In this document: one piece after another, positions 1 to 7,134 of the stretch | Layout: each line of letters begins with the position of its first letter | Position numbering within the stretch: the stretch's first letter is position 1 | From: Treponema sp. | GTDB taxonomy: Bacteria; Spirochaetota; Spirochaetia; Treponematales; Breznakiellaceae | Reading direction: 5' to 3' | Assembly (NCBI GenBank): GCA_031288005.1 | Contig: JAITSE010000011.1 | Span: 1-13,977 of the forward strand | DNA length: 13,977 bases | Notes under the pieces: model-generated | Told to the model about the DNA's origin: nothing | The model's database searches: none | What the model saw: only the letters and a program-made list of their open reading frames with translations | Program-made: the position numbers and the translations under genes

Positions 1-213
1 TTCGGTGAGGCCTGGCAGGATGAGTATTTTGTGTGGGACTGCGCGGCGGGTCTTCTGGCGGAAAATTCAGGGGCAAAGCTCATCGGCGTTATTCCGCCCC
101 TGACGGCGGGAGAGTGGAAGGCAGTGGTCAAGACCCAGTTTACAGGATCGGGAAGCACGAGCCTTAAAATCCCCCGGATTATCGAGAGTTCCTTTGCCCT
201 CACCGTTGCCTGA
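1..213 (+). CDS. C-terminal fragment of DUF4469-like protein (partial, 5' end outside window)
   Basis: The frame is open from the first base to the TGA at 211-213, giving 70 residues. The pattern IPPLTAGEW, then VVKTQFTGSG, then LKIPRIIESSFALTV resembles the end of DUF4469, an immunoglobulin-like C-terminal domain. In that family a conserved IPALxAGxYxLxVxTQF segment is followed by LKxPRxxxF. In Bacteroidetes and spirochaete proteins the domain usually follows an HU-like or DNA-binding N-terminal part, which is not in the window, so the function of the whole protein cannot be read here. An internal GTG or ATG start is unlikely because the homology-like region is already under way at the window edge. 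The gene converges on the minus-strand peptidase gene, and palindromes begin directly at its stop codon. The family call is from memory of the motif, not from a search. Confidence 0.6.
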   Translation, partial: FGEAWQDEYFVWDCAAGLLAENSGAKLIGVIPPLTAGEWKAVVKTQFTGSGSTSLKIPRIIESSFALTVA

Positions 214-290
214 CATAAGCCTATGTCAGGGGTCAGACCTAGGCTTAGTCAGGGGTCAGACATAAGCCTATGTCAGGGGTCAGACCCCTG
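212..290. repeat. Direct repeat pair with internal palindromes (REP-like)
   Basis: A 27-bp unit at 212-238 recurs exactly at 259-285. Each unit starts with an imperfect palindrome (GACATAAGCCTATGTC) and ends with GGGGTCAGAC. Between them, 241-247 (AGGCTTA) is the reverse complement of the unit's core TAAGCCT, so the region alternates orientation. The last unit runs into a perfect 17-bp palindrome at 274-290 (CAGGGGTC-A-GACCCCTG). The GGGGTCAGACCCC word is common in REP-type intergenic repeats of many bacteria (general knowledge). The array begins within the stop codon of the upstream gene. Confidence 0.7.
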
Positions 291-303
291 CAACCAGTCC
301 GAA

Positions 304-332
304 GCAGTTTTGGACTTTTAGTCCAAAACTGC
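304..332. terminator. Perfect 13-bp hairpin, possible bidirectional terminator
   Basis: GCAGTTTTGGACT at 304-316 is perfectly complementary to 320-332, with a three-base loop (TTT). It lies between convergent genes, so it could stop transcription from either side. There is no long T tract directly after it on either strand, so it may instead be a repeat element. Confidence 0.45.
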
Positions 333-349
333 AGAGGGGGGTGGTGGAA

Positions 350-394
350 GACTTGAGACTTGCCGGGCTGTAAGCCCGAAGCAAGTCTCAAGTC
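350..394. repeat. Long two-part hairpin
   Basis: The 14-bp arm 350-363 pairs perfectly with 381-394. Inside it a second stem (CGGGCT at 364-369 with AGCCCG at 373-378) closes a three-base loop, with AA at 379-380 as the only bulge. The total is 20 base pairs. It is the third successive palindrome in this gap and is followed by a smaller one at 422-436 (GGGACT-TTC-AGTCCC). It may be a terminator or a mobile REP-like unit; sequence alone does not decide. Confidence 0.6.
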
Positions 395-421
395 TGGAGC
401 CAGGGGGGAGACTGGGGACCT

Positions 422-436
422 GGGACTTTCAGTCCC
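422..436. repeat. Small perfect hairpin (6-bp stem)
   Basis: GGGACT (422-427), loop TTC, AGTCCC (431-436). It is followed on the plus strand by a C/T-rich tract (437-454). From there to 595 I see no gene, RNA or further strong structure. Confidence 0.5.
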
Positions 437-595
437 TTAGTCCCTTCCCCCCCTGAATAAAAAACAGGAGGCGATAGTTAAGATTGAGAACAACCGGATT
501 ACAAAAAGAGGAAACGCCCAAAGGACTTTCCAGTTCAGCGCCGGTTTCAAAGAAAGGCGTCTCCCCGGTCTTTTGGTTACAGGGCCGCAAGGCTG

Positions 596-1708
596 TTAAA
601 CAAGGCGTCTGATATCCCGGGGATACTTATGAAGCGTTTCAATGCATTTCTCCCCAAGGACAACGACATTTTCGATTCTTACTCCCAGCTTGCCGGGCAG
701 GTATATCCCCGGCTCAATGGAAAAAGCCATCCCCGGCGCGGCTTGGGTTTTTTCTCCTGGCGATGGGCCCGCGCCTTCGTGGACGTCCATGCCTATGCCG
801 TGGCCGGTTCTGTGGGTAAAACAGCCGCCGTAGCCGTACCCTTCGATGACTGACCTGGCGGCGGCATCCACATCTCCCAATAAAATTCCCGGCTTGGACG
901 CCGCGGCCTCCGCGGACAGATGGGCCTCCAGAACGATTCTATAGACCTTTTCAAATTCCGGGTCCGGCTCTCCAACGAAAAAGGTGCGGGAACAATCGGT
1001 AAAGTAACCCTCAAAGGAGCCCCAAAAGTCGATAAGAAGCCCCATGCCCCGCTGTATCACCGCATTCCCGGTAACATGATGCGGCTCTGCGGCGCCGGCT
1101 CCCGCGGCAATAATGGAATCCCAGGTCTCAAACCCGGCGCTCCGCATCCTGGCGCCAAGTTCCCAGGCAAGCTCTTTTTCCGTCTTCCCTATCCAATACT
1201 CCCCCAGCCCGGCGATGCTTTCCAGGACCCCGTCAAGCAGGGCGGAAGAGCGGCGCATACAGTCCAGTTCGTCCTTGTTTTTGTACTGCCTCTGGAGATT
1301 GGTGAGAGCTGATCCCAGGACAAATTCGGTTTCCGGAAAAGAACGCCGCATGGGGATGGAAAAAAGCGCCGGAAGCGATGGATCGACGGCTGCTTTGGCC
1401 GCGGGCAGCATTCCGCGTCTTTTAACCGCATCCCGGAGAATTGCCGCCGCGTCCTCCCCGTCTGACCAGAAGACGAAGTCAGAAACCGGCATGATCTCCG
1501 CCTGTGCGTGATACAGGGTATTGACCAATGCGAAGGGTTCCCCCCGGGCGGGCAGAACCAAAAAGAAGAGCCGCTCACAGGCGGGGAGGGAATACCCGGA
1601 AAGATAGCGCAGATTGGAGGAAGGGCTGACAAAGAAAATGTCCACTCCCTGCTCCTCCATTAATTCCTTGGTCTTTTGAAGACGTCTGTAATGGATATCC
1701 TGATTCAT
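596..1708 (-). CDS. M24-family metallopeptidase, Xaa-Pro aminopeptidase/dipeptidase type
   Basis: Predicted cytosolic 370-residue peptidase that removes or splits N-terminal Xaa-Pro bonds. Residues 1 to about 140 form a creatinase-like N-terminal domain; the pita-bread catalytic domain follows. All five dimetal ligands are visible: Asp227 (LLIDFWG), Asp238 (FTDCSRT), His303 (HRTGHGIGM), Glu332 (FSIEPGIY) and Glu346 (VRIENVV). The EPHHVTG segment near 208-214 supplies the usual catalytic histidine. Length fits bacterial PepQ/PepP-like enzymes. Start choice: an ATG at 1723 overlaps the upstream stop by four bases but has no ribosome site, whereas the ATG at 1708 has GAGGA eight bases upstream, inside the previous gene's end, so I prefer 1708. 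It is the last gene of the surE operon and is probably translationally coupled. Exact substrate preference (aminopeptidase or prolidase) cannot be read from the sequence. Confidence 0.93.
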   Translation of the reverse strand: MNQDIHYRRLQKTKELMEEQGVDIFFVSPSSNLRYLSGYSLPACERLFFLVLPARGEPFALVNTLYHAQAEIMPVSDFVFWSDGEDAAAILRDAVKRRGMLPAAKAAVDPSLPALFSIPMRRSFPETEFVLGSALTNLQRQYKNKDELDCMRRSSALLDGVLESIAGLGEYWIGKTEKELAWELGARMRSAGFETWDSIIAAGAGAAEPHHVTGNAVIQRGMGLLIDFWGSFEGYFTDCSRTFFVGEPDPEFEKVYRIVLEAHLSAEAAASKPGILLGDVDAAARSVIEGYGYGGCFTHRTGHGIGMDVHEGAGPSPGEKTQAAPGMAFSIEPGIYLPGKLGVRIENVVVLGEKCIETLHKYPRDIRRLV

Positions 1709-1719
1709 ACAGCATATCC

Positions 1720-3804
1720 TCATGGGCTTATACTGATGGGAGAGAAATACCCTATTTCATCCCGTCCGGATCGCTCCATAAGATAGACTTCCGCTTCAAC
1801 GGGAAGATAGGTTCTGGTGTAATTGGCGTCTGCCCGGGATATGTAACTCAACATATATGAGCCGGAAGGCATACGTGTAAGCTGCTTCATGGCTGGGCCT
1901 ATACCCTCATTCCGGTAGAGGGGAATTACGCTGCCGCCGGTACTTTCGCAGAGGTAGCGTATGTCAGCATGCACCTGATTTCCTCCAACAAGAACCGTAT
2001 GAAAGACAATGCCGTTATTGGACATATAGGCCGCGAGTTCTGAAAGGCTGTATTTTTCAAAGGCGAGTTCCCCTAGCTGTCCTGAACTGACAAAGACTAC
2101 GGCCCGCTTTTTTGCCCCGGCCAGAAGGTCAGTTGCCGCGAGCCGCAGGGCTAGGTCAAAACGCCAGCGCGGTGTGTATGCGCCGGCGCGGCTCCGGGCG
2201 GCCCGGTCCAGAGAAGCCGCGTTGGCGGTTCCCTGACTCCCGGCTTCCAGGGCCTCCCGGAAAGGTTGTTCCCCCGCGGAAACCAGGGAACGGATACGGC
2301 AGCCGGAAGCGTCAATGTCCCTGGCAGCGGCGGCCAGGCTGTCCAGCAGCACGGAAGAATCAGGCGAGCGCTCCACAAGGACACTTATATCCGCTTCCCC
2401 GGACCGGTAGCCGGCATAGAGAAAATTCTGCTCCATCGCCGCTTGGCCGTTCTCGCTGACAAGGAAATTCCGCGCTTCAAGGCCGACGATAGGCCGGCGG
2501 TTCCTGTCCTGCACTTGGAGTTCCACCTGTATAAGGGGAAATTCGTCGGCGATAACTCGCTCTATCTGTACGAAAAGCCCGGCGGCCATATCGTCTATAG
2601 GCGTCATCACCAAGACTTCATCGGCGTTGAAACTTGCGGCAAGGATGTTCCCGTTCTGGTCAGCCTCCGCTCCGGTGATCCTGACCGTCGCGTTTCCCGC
2701 AAGACCAATTTCCGAAATAATGGCCGAGTCCAGGTCAATAAGGAGGAGCCGGTTGGCGTCCACCGCAAGAAGCCGCCCGTCAGGAAAGAAACGAAGGCTC
2801 TCGGGGCCATAGAGCCCCTCTGATATAAGAATACCCAAATACCTGCCGTTTTGGTCGAAGGCGCAGATCTGCCTGGACACGCCGTCAGCCACAAAGACGC
2901 GGCCTTTCCCAACGGCAATGCCTGTAGGAGAAAGCAAACCCTGAAACTCATCCTTCCTCTGCCCGAAGGACGTGATGAAGGCTCCATCAGGATCGAACTT
3001 GGAAATCCGGCGGTTTCCATATTCCACCACATAGAGATAGCCTTCTTCATCGACGGCGATATTTTGGGGGCCCACGAGTTTGCCCGGTTCTATGCCTTTG
3101 GAGCCGATGTAATAGCGCCACTCCCCTTCCGCGTCCAATACGCTGATCCTGCCGCCTTTGTACTCGGAAACATAGAGACTGCCATCCTGTCCGCGGGCTA
3201 TGTCGTAGGGCCGGTCAAAGCCGTTGATAGGACCCCGGCGGCGGCGGCGGACGAGGCCGTTTACGTCTATTTTAAGTATCTCATTAGTGCCATAGGCCAC
3301 CACCCAGGCGGAACCGTCTTCCAGGGCAAGAACGGCGCTGGGCTGTCTAAAGGCTGTGGTATTGTCGTAGCGGCCCGGATAGCGCCCGGCTTCCACATAG
3401 CGGACGCCGTCATCATCGTTTGGAAGAAGATTGCGGCGGTTCCGGACTGTCTCTATTCGATTAGTCAACAGGAGGATTTCAGGCGCCCTTTCTCCGTATG
3501 CACCGGCGGCGGCCTGCCACTGCATCAGGGCCGTGGCTTCCATGCCGGACCGGTAATAGGCGCGGCCCAGCCAATCCAAGTAGAGGGGATATCCGGGCCG
3601 GTAGGAAAGGGCCTTTTCAAAAGAAAGAATAGCTTCGTTATAGGCATAGCGGTGGTAAGACTGCACACCCACCCAGAATTCTTCCAATGCGTATAAGGCG
3701 GTTACGTCTATATCGCCGCCTGAACCTGACTGCTGGGCCCCAAGGAAGAACGGAAACAGAAGAAACAGGGCGGCCAGGACAGTAAAGCTCCTTCGCTTCG
3801 TCAT
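1720..3804 (-). CDS. Secreted TPR / NHL beta-propeller / VWA-like multidomain protein
   Basis: 694 residues. Residues 1-23 form a signal peptide (basic MTKRR, hydrophobic core, then LGAQQ), so the protein is exported. Residues about 35-105 carry one or two TPR-like helices (the YNEAILSFEKALSYRPGYP segment). Residues about 150-405 contain repeated NHL/six-bladed propeller strands (PYDIARGQDGSLYVSEY, PQNIAVDEEGYLYVVEYGN, PTGIAVGKGRVFVAD, then weaker blades). Residues about 425-645 resemble a VWA or VWFA-related fold (AVVFVSSGQLG, then GIVFHTVLVGG). The metal (MIDAS) site looks lost: the DxSxS position reads ERSPDSS (478-484) and the usual later TDG-type Asp reads SSG. It overlaps the upstream TPR gene by four bases (ATGA) and likewise the following gene, so it sits in a coupled operon. 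Likely a periplasmic or surface scaffold; the ligand is unknown. Confidence 0.85.
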   Translation of the reverse strand: MTKRRSFTVLAALFLLFPFFLGAQQSGSGGDIDVTALYALEEFWVGVQSYHRYAYNEAILSFEKALSYRPGYPLYLDWLGRAYYRSGMEATALMQWQAAAGAYGERAPEILLLTNRIETVRNRRNLLPNDDDGVRYVEAGRYPGRYDNTTAFRQPSAVLALEDGSAWVVAYGTNEILKIDVNGLVRRRRRGPINGFDRPYDIARGQDGSLYVSEYKGGRISVLDAEGEWRYYIGSKGIEPGKLVGPQNIAVDEEGYLYVVEYGNRRISKFDPDGAFITSFGQRKDEFQGLLSPTGIAVGKGRVFVADGVSRQICAFDQNGRYLGILISEGLYGPESLRFFPDGRLLAVDANRLLLIDLDSAIISEIGLAGNATVRITGAEADQNGNILAASFNADEVLVMTPIDDMAAGLFVQIERVIADEFPLIQVELQVQDRNRRPIVGLEARNFLVSENGQAAMEQNFLYAGYRSGEADISVLVERSPDSSVLLDSLAAAARDIDASGCRIRSLVSAGEQPFREALEAGSQGTANAASLDRAARSRAGAYTPRWRFDLALRLAATDLLAGAKKRAVVFVSSGQLGELAFEKYSLSELAAYMSNNGIVFHTVLVGGNQVHADIRYLCESTGGSVIPLYRNEGIGPAMKQLTRMPSGSYMLSYISRADANYTRTYLPVEAEVYLMERSGRDEIGYFSPISISP

Positions 3805-4499
3805 TTTAAATCCTCGACAATGATCTTCATGTGTTTTTTTATCTCTTCCTCACCCGGAGACAGGTCCAAAGCCCGGCGGACCCATGTTTTAGCTTCTGAA
3901 ATATTACCGCTTTTGTAATAGGCCCAGCCCAGGGAATCAAGGTAGGCTGCGTTTTGCGGGCGCTTTTCCACCGCCTTTCGGCAGAAATTAAGCCCTCGCA
4001 TAACATCCCGATCCGTATCCGCAAGGATATACCCCATCCCGTTCATGGCTGTGGTATTGTTATCGTCGATTTCAAGGGTTTTCTCGTAAAATTCCAGGGC
4101 CTGGACAAAATCCTTCCGTACCCAGGCTGCATAGGCCAGCATTGCGTAAAGCTGAGCCGATGAAAATCCTTTCTTCATAAGCTGGCCCAGTTCAAATTCG
4201 GCCAGACGGGAGCGGTTAGTAACTACATAAATATAAGCTAGGGTCATACGGCACTGATACACCTTCAACGGATCAGGTTCGGAAGTGATTACCTGCTCAA
4301 GATAAAGGAGACCGTCGTCAAAGTGACCCAATTTGGTATAACAGAGGCCCAAATAGTAGGCTAATTCCGTATTTTCTTCAGGGCTAAAAGCATCGGTTTT
4401 TATCTTAATAAATTCATTGAGAGCCAAGGCCCAGCGTTTAAGTCCAAAAAGCCGTTTTCCTTCCGCAAGGCTCCCGCCTGGAGTTCCGTTTTCCATCAT
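3801..4499 (-). CDS. TPR-repeat protein
   Basis: 232 residues from the preferred start. There is no signal peptide or membrane segment, so it is probably cytosolic. Tetratricopeptide repeats run through most of it: AYYLGLCYTKLGHFDDGLLYLEQ near 45-70, AMLAYAAWVRKDFVQALEFYEKTLEID near 115-145, a degenerate GMGYILADTDRDVMRGLNFCRKAVEKRP near 150-175, and a clear AYLDSLGWAYYKSGNISEAK unit near 180-200. TPR arrays bind partner proteins; no catalytic domain is present. The frame is open up to an ATG at 4535 inside surE, but that start lacks a spaced ribosome site. MMENGTPGG (ATG at 4499 or 4496) just after the surE stop fits better, with GGAAG immediately before it. The stop overlaps the next gene's ATG. 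Its C-terminal TPR resembles the TPR of that next protein, suggesting related functions. Confidence 0.85.
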   Translation of the reverse strand: MMENGTPGGSLAEGKRLFGLKRWALALNEFIKIKTDAFSPEENTELAYYLGLCYTKLGHFDDGLLYLEQVITSEPDPLKVYQCRMTLAYIYVVTNRSRLAEFELGQLMKKGFSSAQLYAMLAYAAWVRKDFVQALEFYEKTLEIDDNNTTAMNGMGYILADTDRDVMRGLNFCRKAVEKRPQNAAYLDSLGWAYYKSGNISEAKTWVRRALDLSPGEEEIKKHMKIIVEDLK

Positions 4500-4509
4500 C
4501 TTCCGCTGC

Positions 4510-5295
4510 CTACCTGCCGACGGAAGTGGGCGCATCCTCGCGGGATCCCACGCCGGCGTACTCAGGAACTCCGGCGCAGCGCTCTCTAAGCGCCACGGGA
4601 TGCAGGAAAACCGGACTCACCGAGGCGTAATTTTGCAACACCGCATCCCAGTCAGAGCCGGATTCCGGCTCGGCATGGGAATTTCCTAGATGTATTCTGC
4701 ATGACAGCCCGCCGCCGTTAGCCACGACAGTAAGGGAATCATCATAGCGCTTGACCGCAGGGAAAGTGATACGGGTTCCCAGCGGACCATCGGGGCTGTT
4801 GGGAATATTGACGTTGACAAAAATATCCCGGGTCCACAGGGCCGCAAGTTCGGAAAGGGCCGCAAGGGTGTATTTTATCGCGGCCCCCCAGCAAAAAGCC
4901 CCCCGTTCTCCTGCAAGGGAAACCGCTATCCCCGGAATACCCATTAGCGCGGACTGCCGGGCCGCAGCGGCGGTTCCCGAATAGACAAGGTCCGTCCCTA
5001 TGTTAGAGCCAGCGTTAATCCCCGATATAACCAGGTCAGGCTTTATTGGAAGCCCCCCCATGAGGCCCACGCATACGCAGTCCACAGGCGTGCCGGAGCA
5101 GGCCCAGACGTTCTCTTCCCTCGATAATATCCGGACGTCCCGGTGAATCATGCTCATAGCGCTGGAAATCCCGGAGCAGTCGGTATCGGGGGCAAGGACG
5201 TATATTTTGTGGGGCGTTCCTGATCTCAGGGCGCTGGCGAAACTGAGAAAACCTTCGGCATCTATCCCATCGTCATTGGTCAGCAATATATTCAT
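4510..5295 (-). CDS. surE: 5'/3'-nucleotidase SurE (survival protein)
   Basis: 261 residues, the usual size for SurE, a metal-dependent phosphatase that dephosphorylates nucleoside 5'- and 3'-monophosphates and short polyphosphates in the cytosol. The N-terminus MNILLTNDDGIDAEGF is the family hallmark. The four expected metal ligands are present: Asp8, Asp9, Ser41 (in DTDCSGISSAMS) and Asn94 (SGINAGSNIGTDLVYSGT). GTPVDCVCVG at about 68-77 is another conserved block. The last ten residues or so (SREDAPTSVGR) look like a variable tail. AGGA lies just upstream of the ATG (TAGGAATT-ATG). It is the first gene of the four-gene operon. In many bacteria surE is linked to stress or stationary-phase genes; here it is followed by TPR, TPR/NHL and peptidase genes. 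No promoter stands out because the repeat element 5331-5505 lies directly upstream. Confidence 0.97.
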   Translation of the reverse strand: MNILLTNDDGIDAEGFLSFASALRSGTPHKIYVLAPDTDCSGISSAMSMIHRDVRILSREENVWACSGTPVDCVCVGLMGGLPIKPDLVISGINAGSNIGTDLVYSGTAAAARQSALMGIPGIAVSLAGERGAFCWGAAIKYTLAALSELAALWTRDIFVNVNIPNSPDGPLGTRITFPAVKRYDDSLTVVANGGGLSCRIHLGNSHAEPESGSDWDAVLQNYASVSPVFLHPVALRERCAGVPEYAGVGSREDAPTSVGR

Positions 5296-5330
5296 AATTC
5301 CTAGAGACCATCCTTGCCATTTATTTATTG

Positions 5331-5505
5331 GACTTGTTCAATCGAAAACTTCGTAAACTTAGTTTACGAAGTTTTCGCCGGATTCGGGTTGTTCGAGAAC
5401 CGAAGGTTCTCTGCTAACCTGTGGAATCTACGTTTCCGCAGATTCCTTTGCAAGTCATTTTTAAGCGGAATTTGTTCGACGATAACTGAAGTTATTGAAC
5501 AAGTC
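5331..5505. repeat. Palindromic repeat element with GACTTGTTC termini
   Basis: The element is bounded by a perfect 12-bp inverted repeat (GACTTGTTCAAT at 5331-5342 and its complement at 5494-5505). Inside are three more hairpins: 5343-5359 with 5361-5377 (17-bp perfect arms around one base), GAGAACC-GAA-GGTTCTC (5395-5411), and GGAATCT (5423-5429) with AGATTCC (5440-5446). It codes for nothing convincing. The same terminal word forms the terminator stem at 11353-11390, and the GAACC/GGTTC hairpin recurs inverted at 11746-11758, so it belongs to a dispersed family. It separates galK from surE, both on the minus strand, and could end galK transcription. Confidence 0.75.
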
Positions 5506-5554
5506 TATTAAAACCGCGCTCAAAATTCTGATTCCTGTTTCCCCGAGGGTCGGC

Positions 5555-6724
5555 TTAGGCCCGTACAGGCACGAGCCGCGCTCCGCCCGCAGGTTTCACT
5601 ACATAAGTCAGGGGATGAAAGCCGAAAATCCGCTCGTAATCATCGAGGCGCCGCTGGTATTCCTTTACTGCCGCATCGCTTAAAATTGTATAGGTGCAGC
5701 CGCCAAAGCCCTGGCCGGTCATACGGGAGCCCAGAACGCCCTCAATCTCCTGAGCGCGCTTCACAAGCCAGTCGATTTCCGGGCAGGAGACCTCGTACAG
5801 GTCTCTGAGACTTTCGTGGGAATGGAAGAAGACTCTTGAAAGCGCGGGAATATCGGCACTTTTAAGGGCTTCCTCCGCATCGGCGACCCGCCTGAGTTCC
5901 TGGATTATGTGCATACACCTCCGGCGGATCTCCTCCGGAAAATTTCCCAGAGATTCCATCAAATCCGCCGCTGCAAAGCTTCGAAAATTTTCGCCCTGCC
6001 TCCTCTGGGACAGAAGTTCCAGTCCCCTTTTTATATCCTGCCTCCGCTGGTTTAGTTCTTCTTCTACGGGCATTTTAGGAACCCGGGAGTCCATGACGAG
6101 AAATTTGTAGCCTGAAAGGGGGGACTTTATCTTTTTGACCGCCAGGGACGCCTCATCAACCACAAGAAAATTATCCCTCCGGGCCGAAAGAGCAATAAGG
6201 TAATCCACCGGGGCAGAATTCTTGCCGAAGAATGTTTCCCGGGAAGCGATAAGGCGGTTAAGCAGTTCCCGGTCGCTAATATTCACCTTGAAAAAACCCT
6301 TAAGCGCCACCGCCGCGGCAGTCTCTATCGCGGATGACGAAGCCAAACCCGCCTGCTGCGGTATATTCCCAGCCAACGTGAAATTTAAACCTTTAACTGG
6401 ACAGCCCAGACCGGCGAATATATGTACAGCCACTTTGATATAGTTGGCCCACCGGTCTTCCCGCTTGAATTTCAGATTTGCCAGAGTGGTCCGCTTTCTT
6501 TCACCCAGATCGGCGGCAAAAAAACGAAGGGAATTATCTTTTCTCATGCTGACCGCAACCCTGACGTACCGGTCTATCGTAGAGGACAGAAATAATCCAG
6601 CCTTTGGCTCGCCATGTTCACCCAGATAATGGATACGGCCAGGCGCTTCGGCAATGACAACAGGTTCGAATCGGTCTTTGTCTGTGTCGTATTCGCTACG
6701 ATGAATGGGACCGATGTCCAACAT
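5555..6724 (-). CDS. galK: Galactokinase-family GHMP sugar kinase
   Basis: 389 residues, matching galactokinase length (ATP-dependent C1 phosphorylation of a sugar, cytosolic, Leloir pathway for galactose). Three GHMP blocks are visible. The N-terminal APGRIHYLGEHGEPKAG (28-43) corresponds to the galactokinase signature GRxNLIGEHxDYxxG. The ATP loop is IPQQAGLASSSA (121-132). The C-terminal GSRMTGQGFGGCTY (332-345) matches the family's GxRMTGxGFGGC. The catalytic Asp is probably Asp174 (APVDYL, where galactokinases have MDQ). Oddity: the sugar-binding Asp-Tyr after GEH is replaced by Glu-Pro, and the MDQ block is also off consensus, so substrate specificity may differ; the gene symbol is tentative. 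Start: GAGGG seven bases before the ATG supports 6724. It stands alone, with no galT, galE or transporter in the window. Confidence 0.82.
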   Translation of the reverse strand: MLDIGPIHRSEYDTDKDRFEPVVIAEAPGRIHYLGEHGEPKAGLFLSSTIDRYVRVAVSMRKDNSLRFFAADLGERKRTTLANLKFKREDRWANYIKVAVHIFAGLGCPVKGLNFTLAGNIPQQAGLASSSAIETAAAVALKGFFKVNISDRELLNRLIASRETFFGKNSAPVDYLIALSARRDNFLVVDEASLAVKKIKSPLSGYKFLVMDSRVPKMPVEEELNQRRQDIKRGLELLSQRRQGENFRSFAAADLMESLGNFPEEIRRRCMHIIQELRRVADAEEALKSADIPALSRVFFHSHESLRDLYEVSCPEIDWLVKRAQEIEGVLGSRMTGQGFGGCTYTILSDAAVKEYQRRLDDYERIFGFHPLTYVVKPAGGARLVPVRA

Positions 6725-7133
6725 ATTATAACCCTCGCTGAAAATTTTTATCGTGCAAAGGAACTCCCTATCATAAAATATAGAGTTCTGAGACCGGAGG
6801 TCACTTAAACCGGATATCTCTTAGACCGCACGTCTCTGAGATTTCCAGTCTCATACCCCTATAATATCTGAAAACAATGATTTATTCAATAAAAATCTGC
6901 AAGAAAAACCATAGACTTTGCGGGAAGTTTCGCAATCCACAAAGGACTTTCGATCCCACGGATTGCTTGGCAATTTGGAGCCTTCGGTTTTAAACTGCCG
7001 GCTGCGAACTAGAGGTCCACACGGGTTCCATCTCAATAGAATCAGTCCGGGGAGTTTCGCAAACCGTGGAGCAGTTTGCCTCGCTGCCTTTGGCCGCTAA
7101 ATAAGTGCGGGACATGGCGTCCATAATGGGACG
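6725..7133. other. Gene-free intergenic region with weak inverted repeats
   Basis: About 400 bases between the start of the galK-like gene and the end of the malic enzyme gene. I find no credible reading frame with a ribosome site and no tRNA. It holds short inverted or direct similarities: GGGAAGTTTCGCAA near 6923-6936 resembles GGGGAGTTTCGCAA near 7049-7062; GCAATCC (6932-6938) pairs with GGATTGC (6959-6965); GCAAAC (7059-7064) pairs with GTTTGC (7074-7079). These suggest degraded copies of repeat elements. TATAAT occurs at 6860-6865 on the plus strand, but no gene follows it. Confidence 0.5.
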
Positions 7134-7134
7134 C
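7117..7134 (-). terminator. Weak hairpin at end of malic enzyme gene
   Basis: GCGTCC (7117-7122) pairs with GGACGC (7129-7134) around a six-base loop. It overlaps the minus-strand TAG stop and lies at the right place for a terminator of the malic enzyme transcript. There is no uninterrupted T tract after it, so this is tentative. Confidence 0.35.

Noticed and set aside
212..285. CRISPR array
   Set aside because: Only two exact repeats and one partial inverted unit, a spacer of about 20 bases, no cas genes; internal dyads fit a REP-like repeat better.
920..1511. Plus-strand ORFs of 130 codons antisense to the M24 peptidase
   Set aside because: They shadow a gene with all catalytic residues, have no family motif and no convincing ribosome site.
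2851..3696. 281-codon plus-strand ORF antisense to the NHL protein
   Set aside because: Long because the opposite strand is GC-rich and strongly coding; its translation has no domain and mirrors propeller codons of the real gene.
6837..6865. Plus-strand promoter with TATAAT at 6860-6865
   Set aside because: The -35 box is poor (CTGAGA, 18-base spacer) and no plus-strand gene follows for over 2.5 kb.
6971..7060. tRNA-like segment (GGTTCC near a hairpin-rich stretch)
   Set aside because: No cloverleaf forms: acceptor arms do not pair, and the T-arm and anticodon-arm spacings are wrong on both strands.
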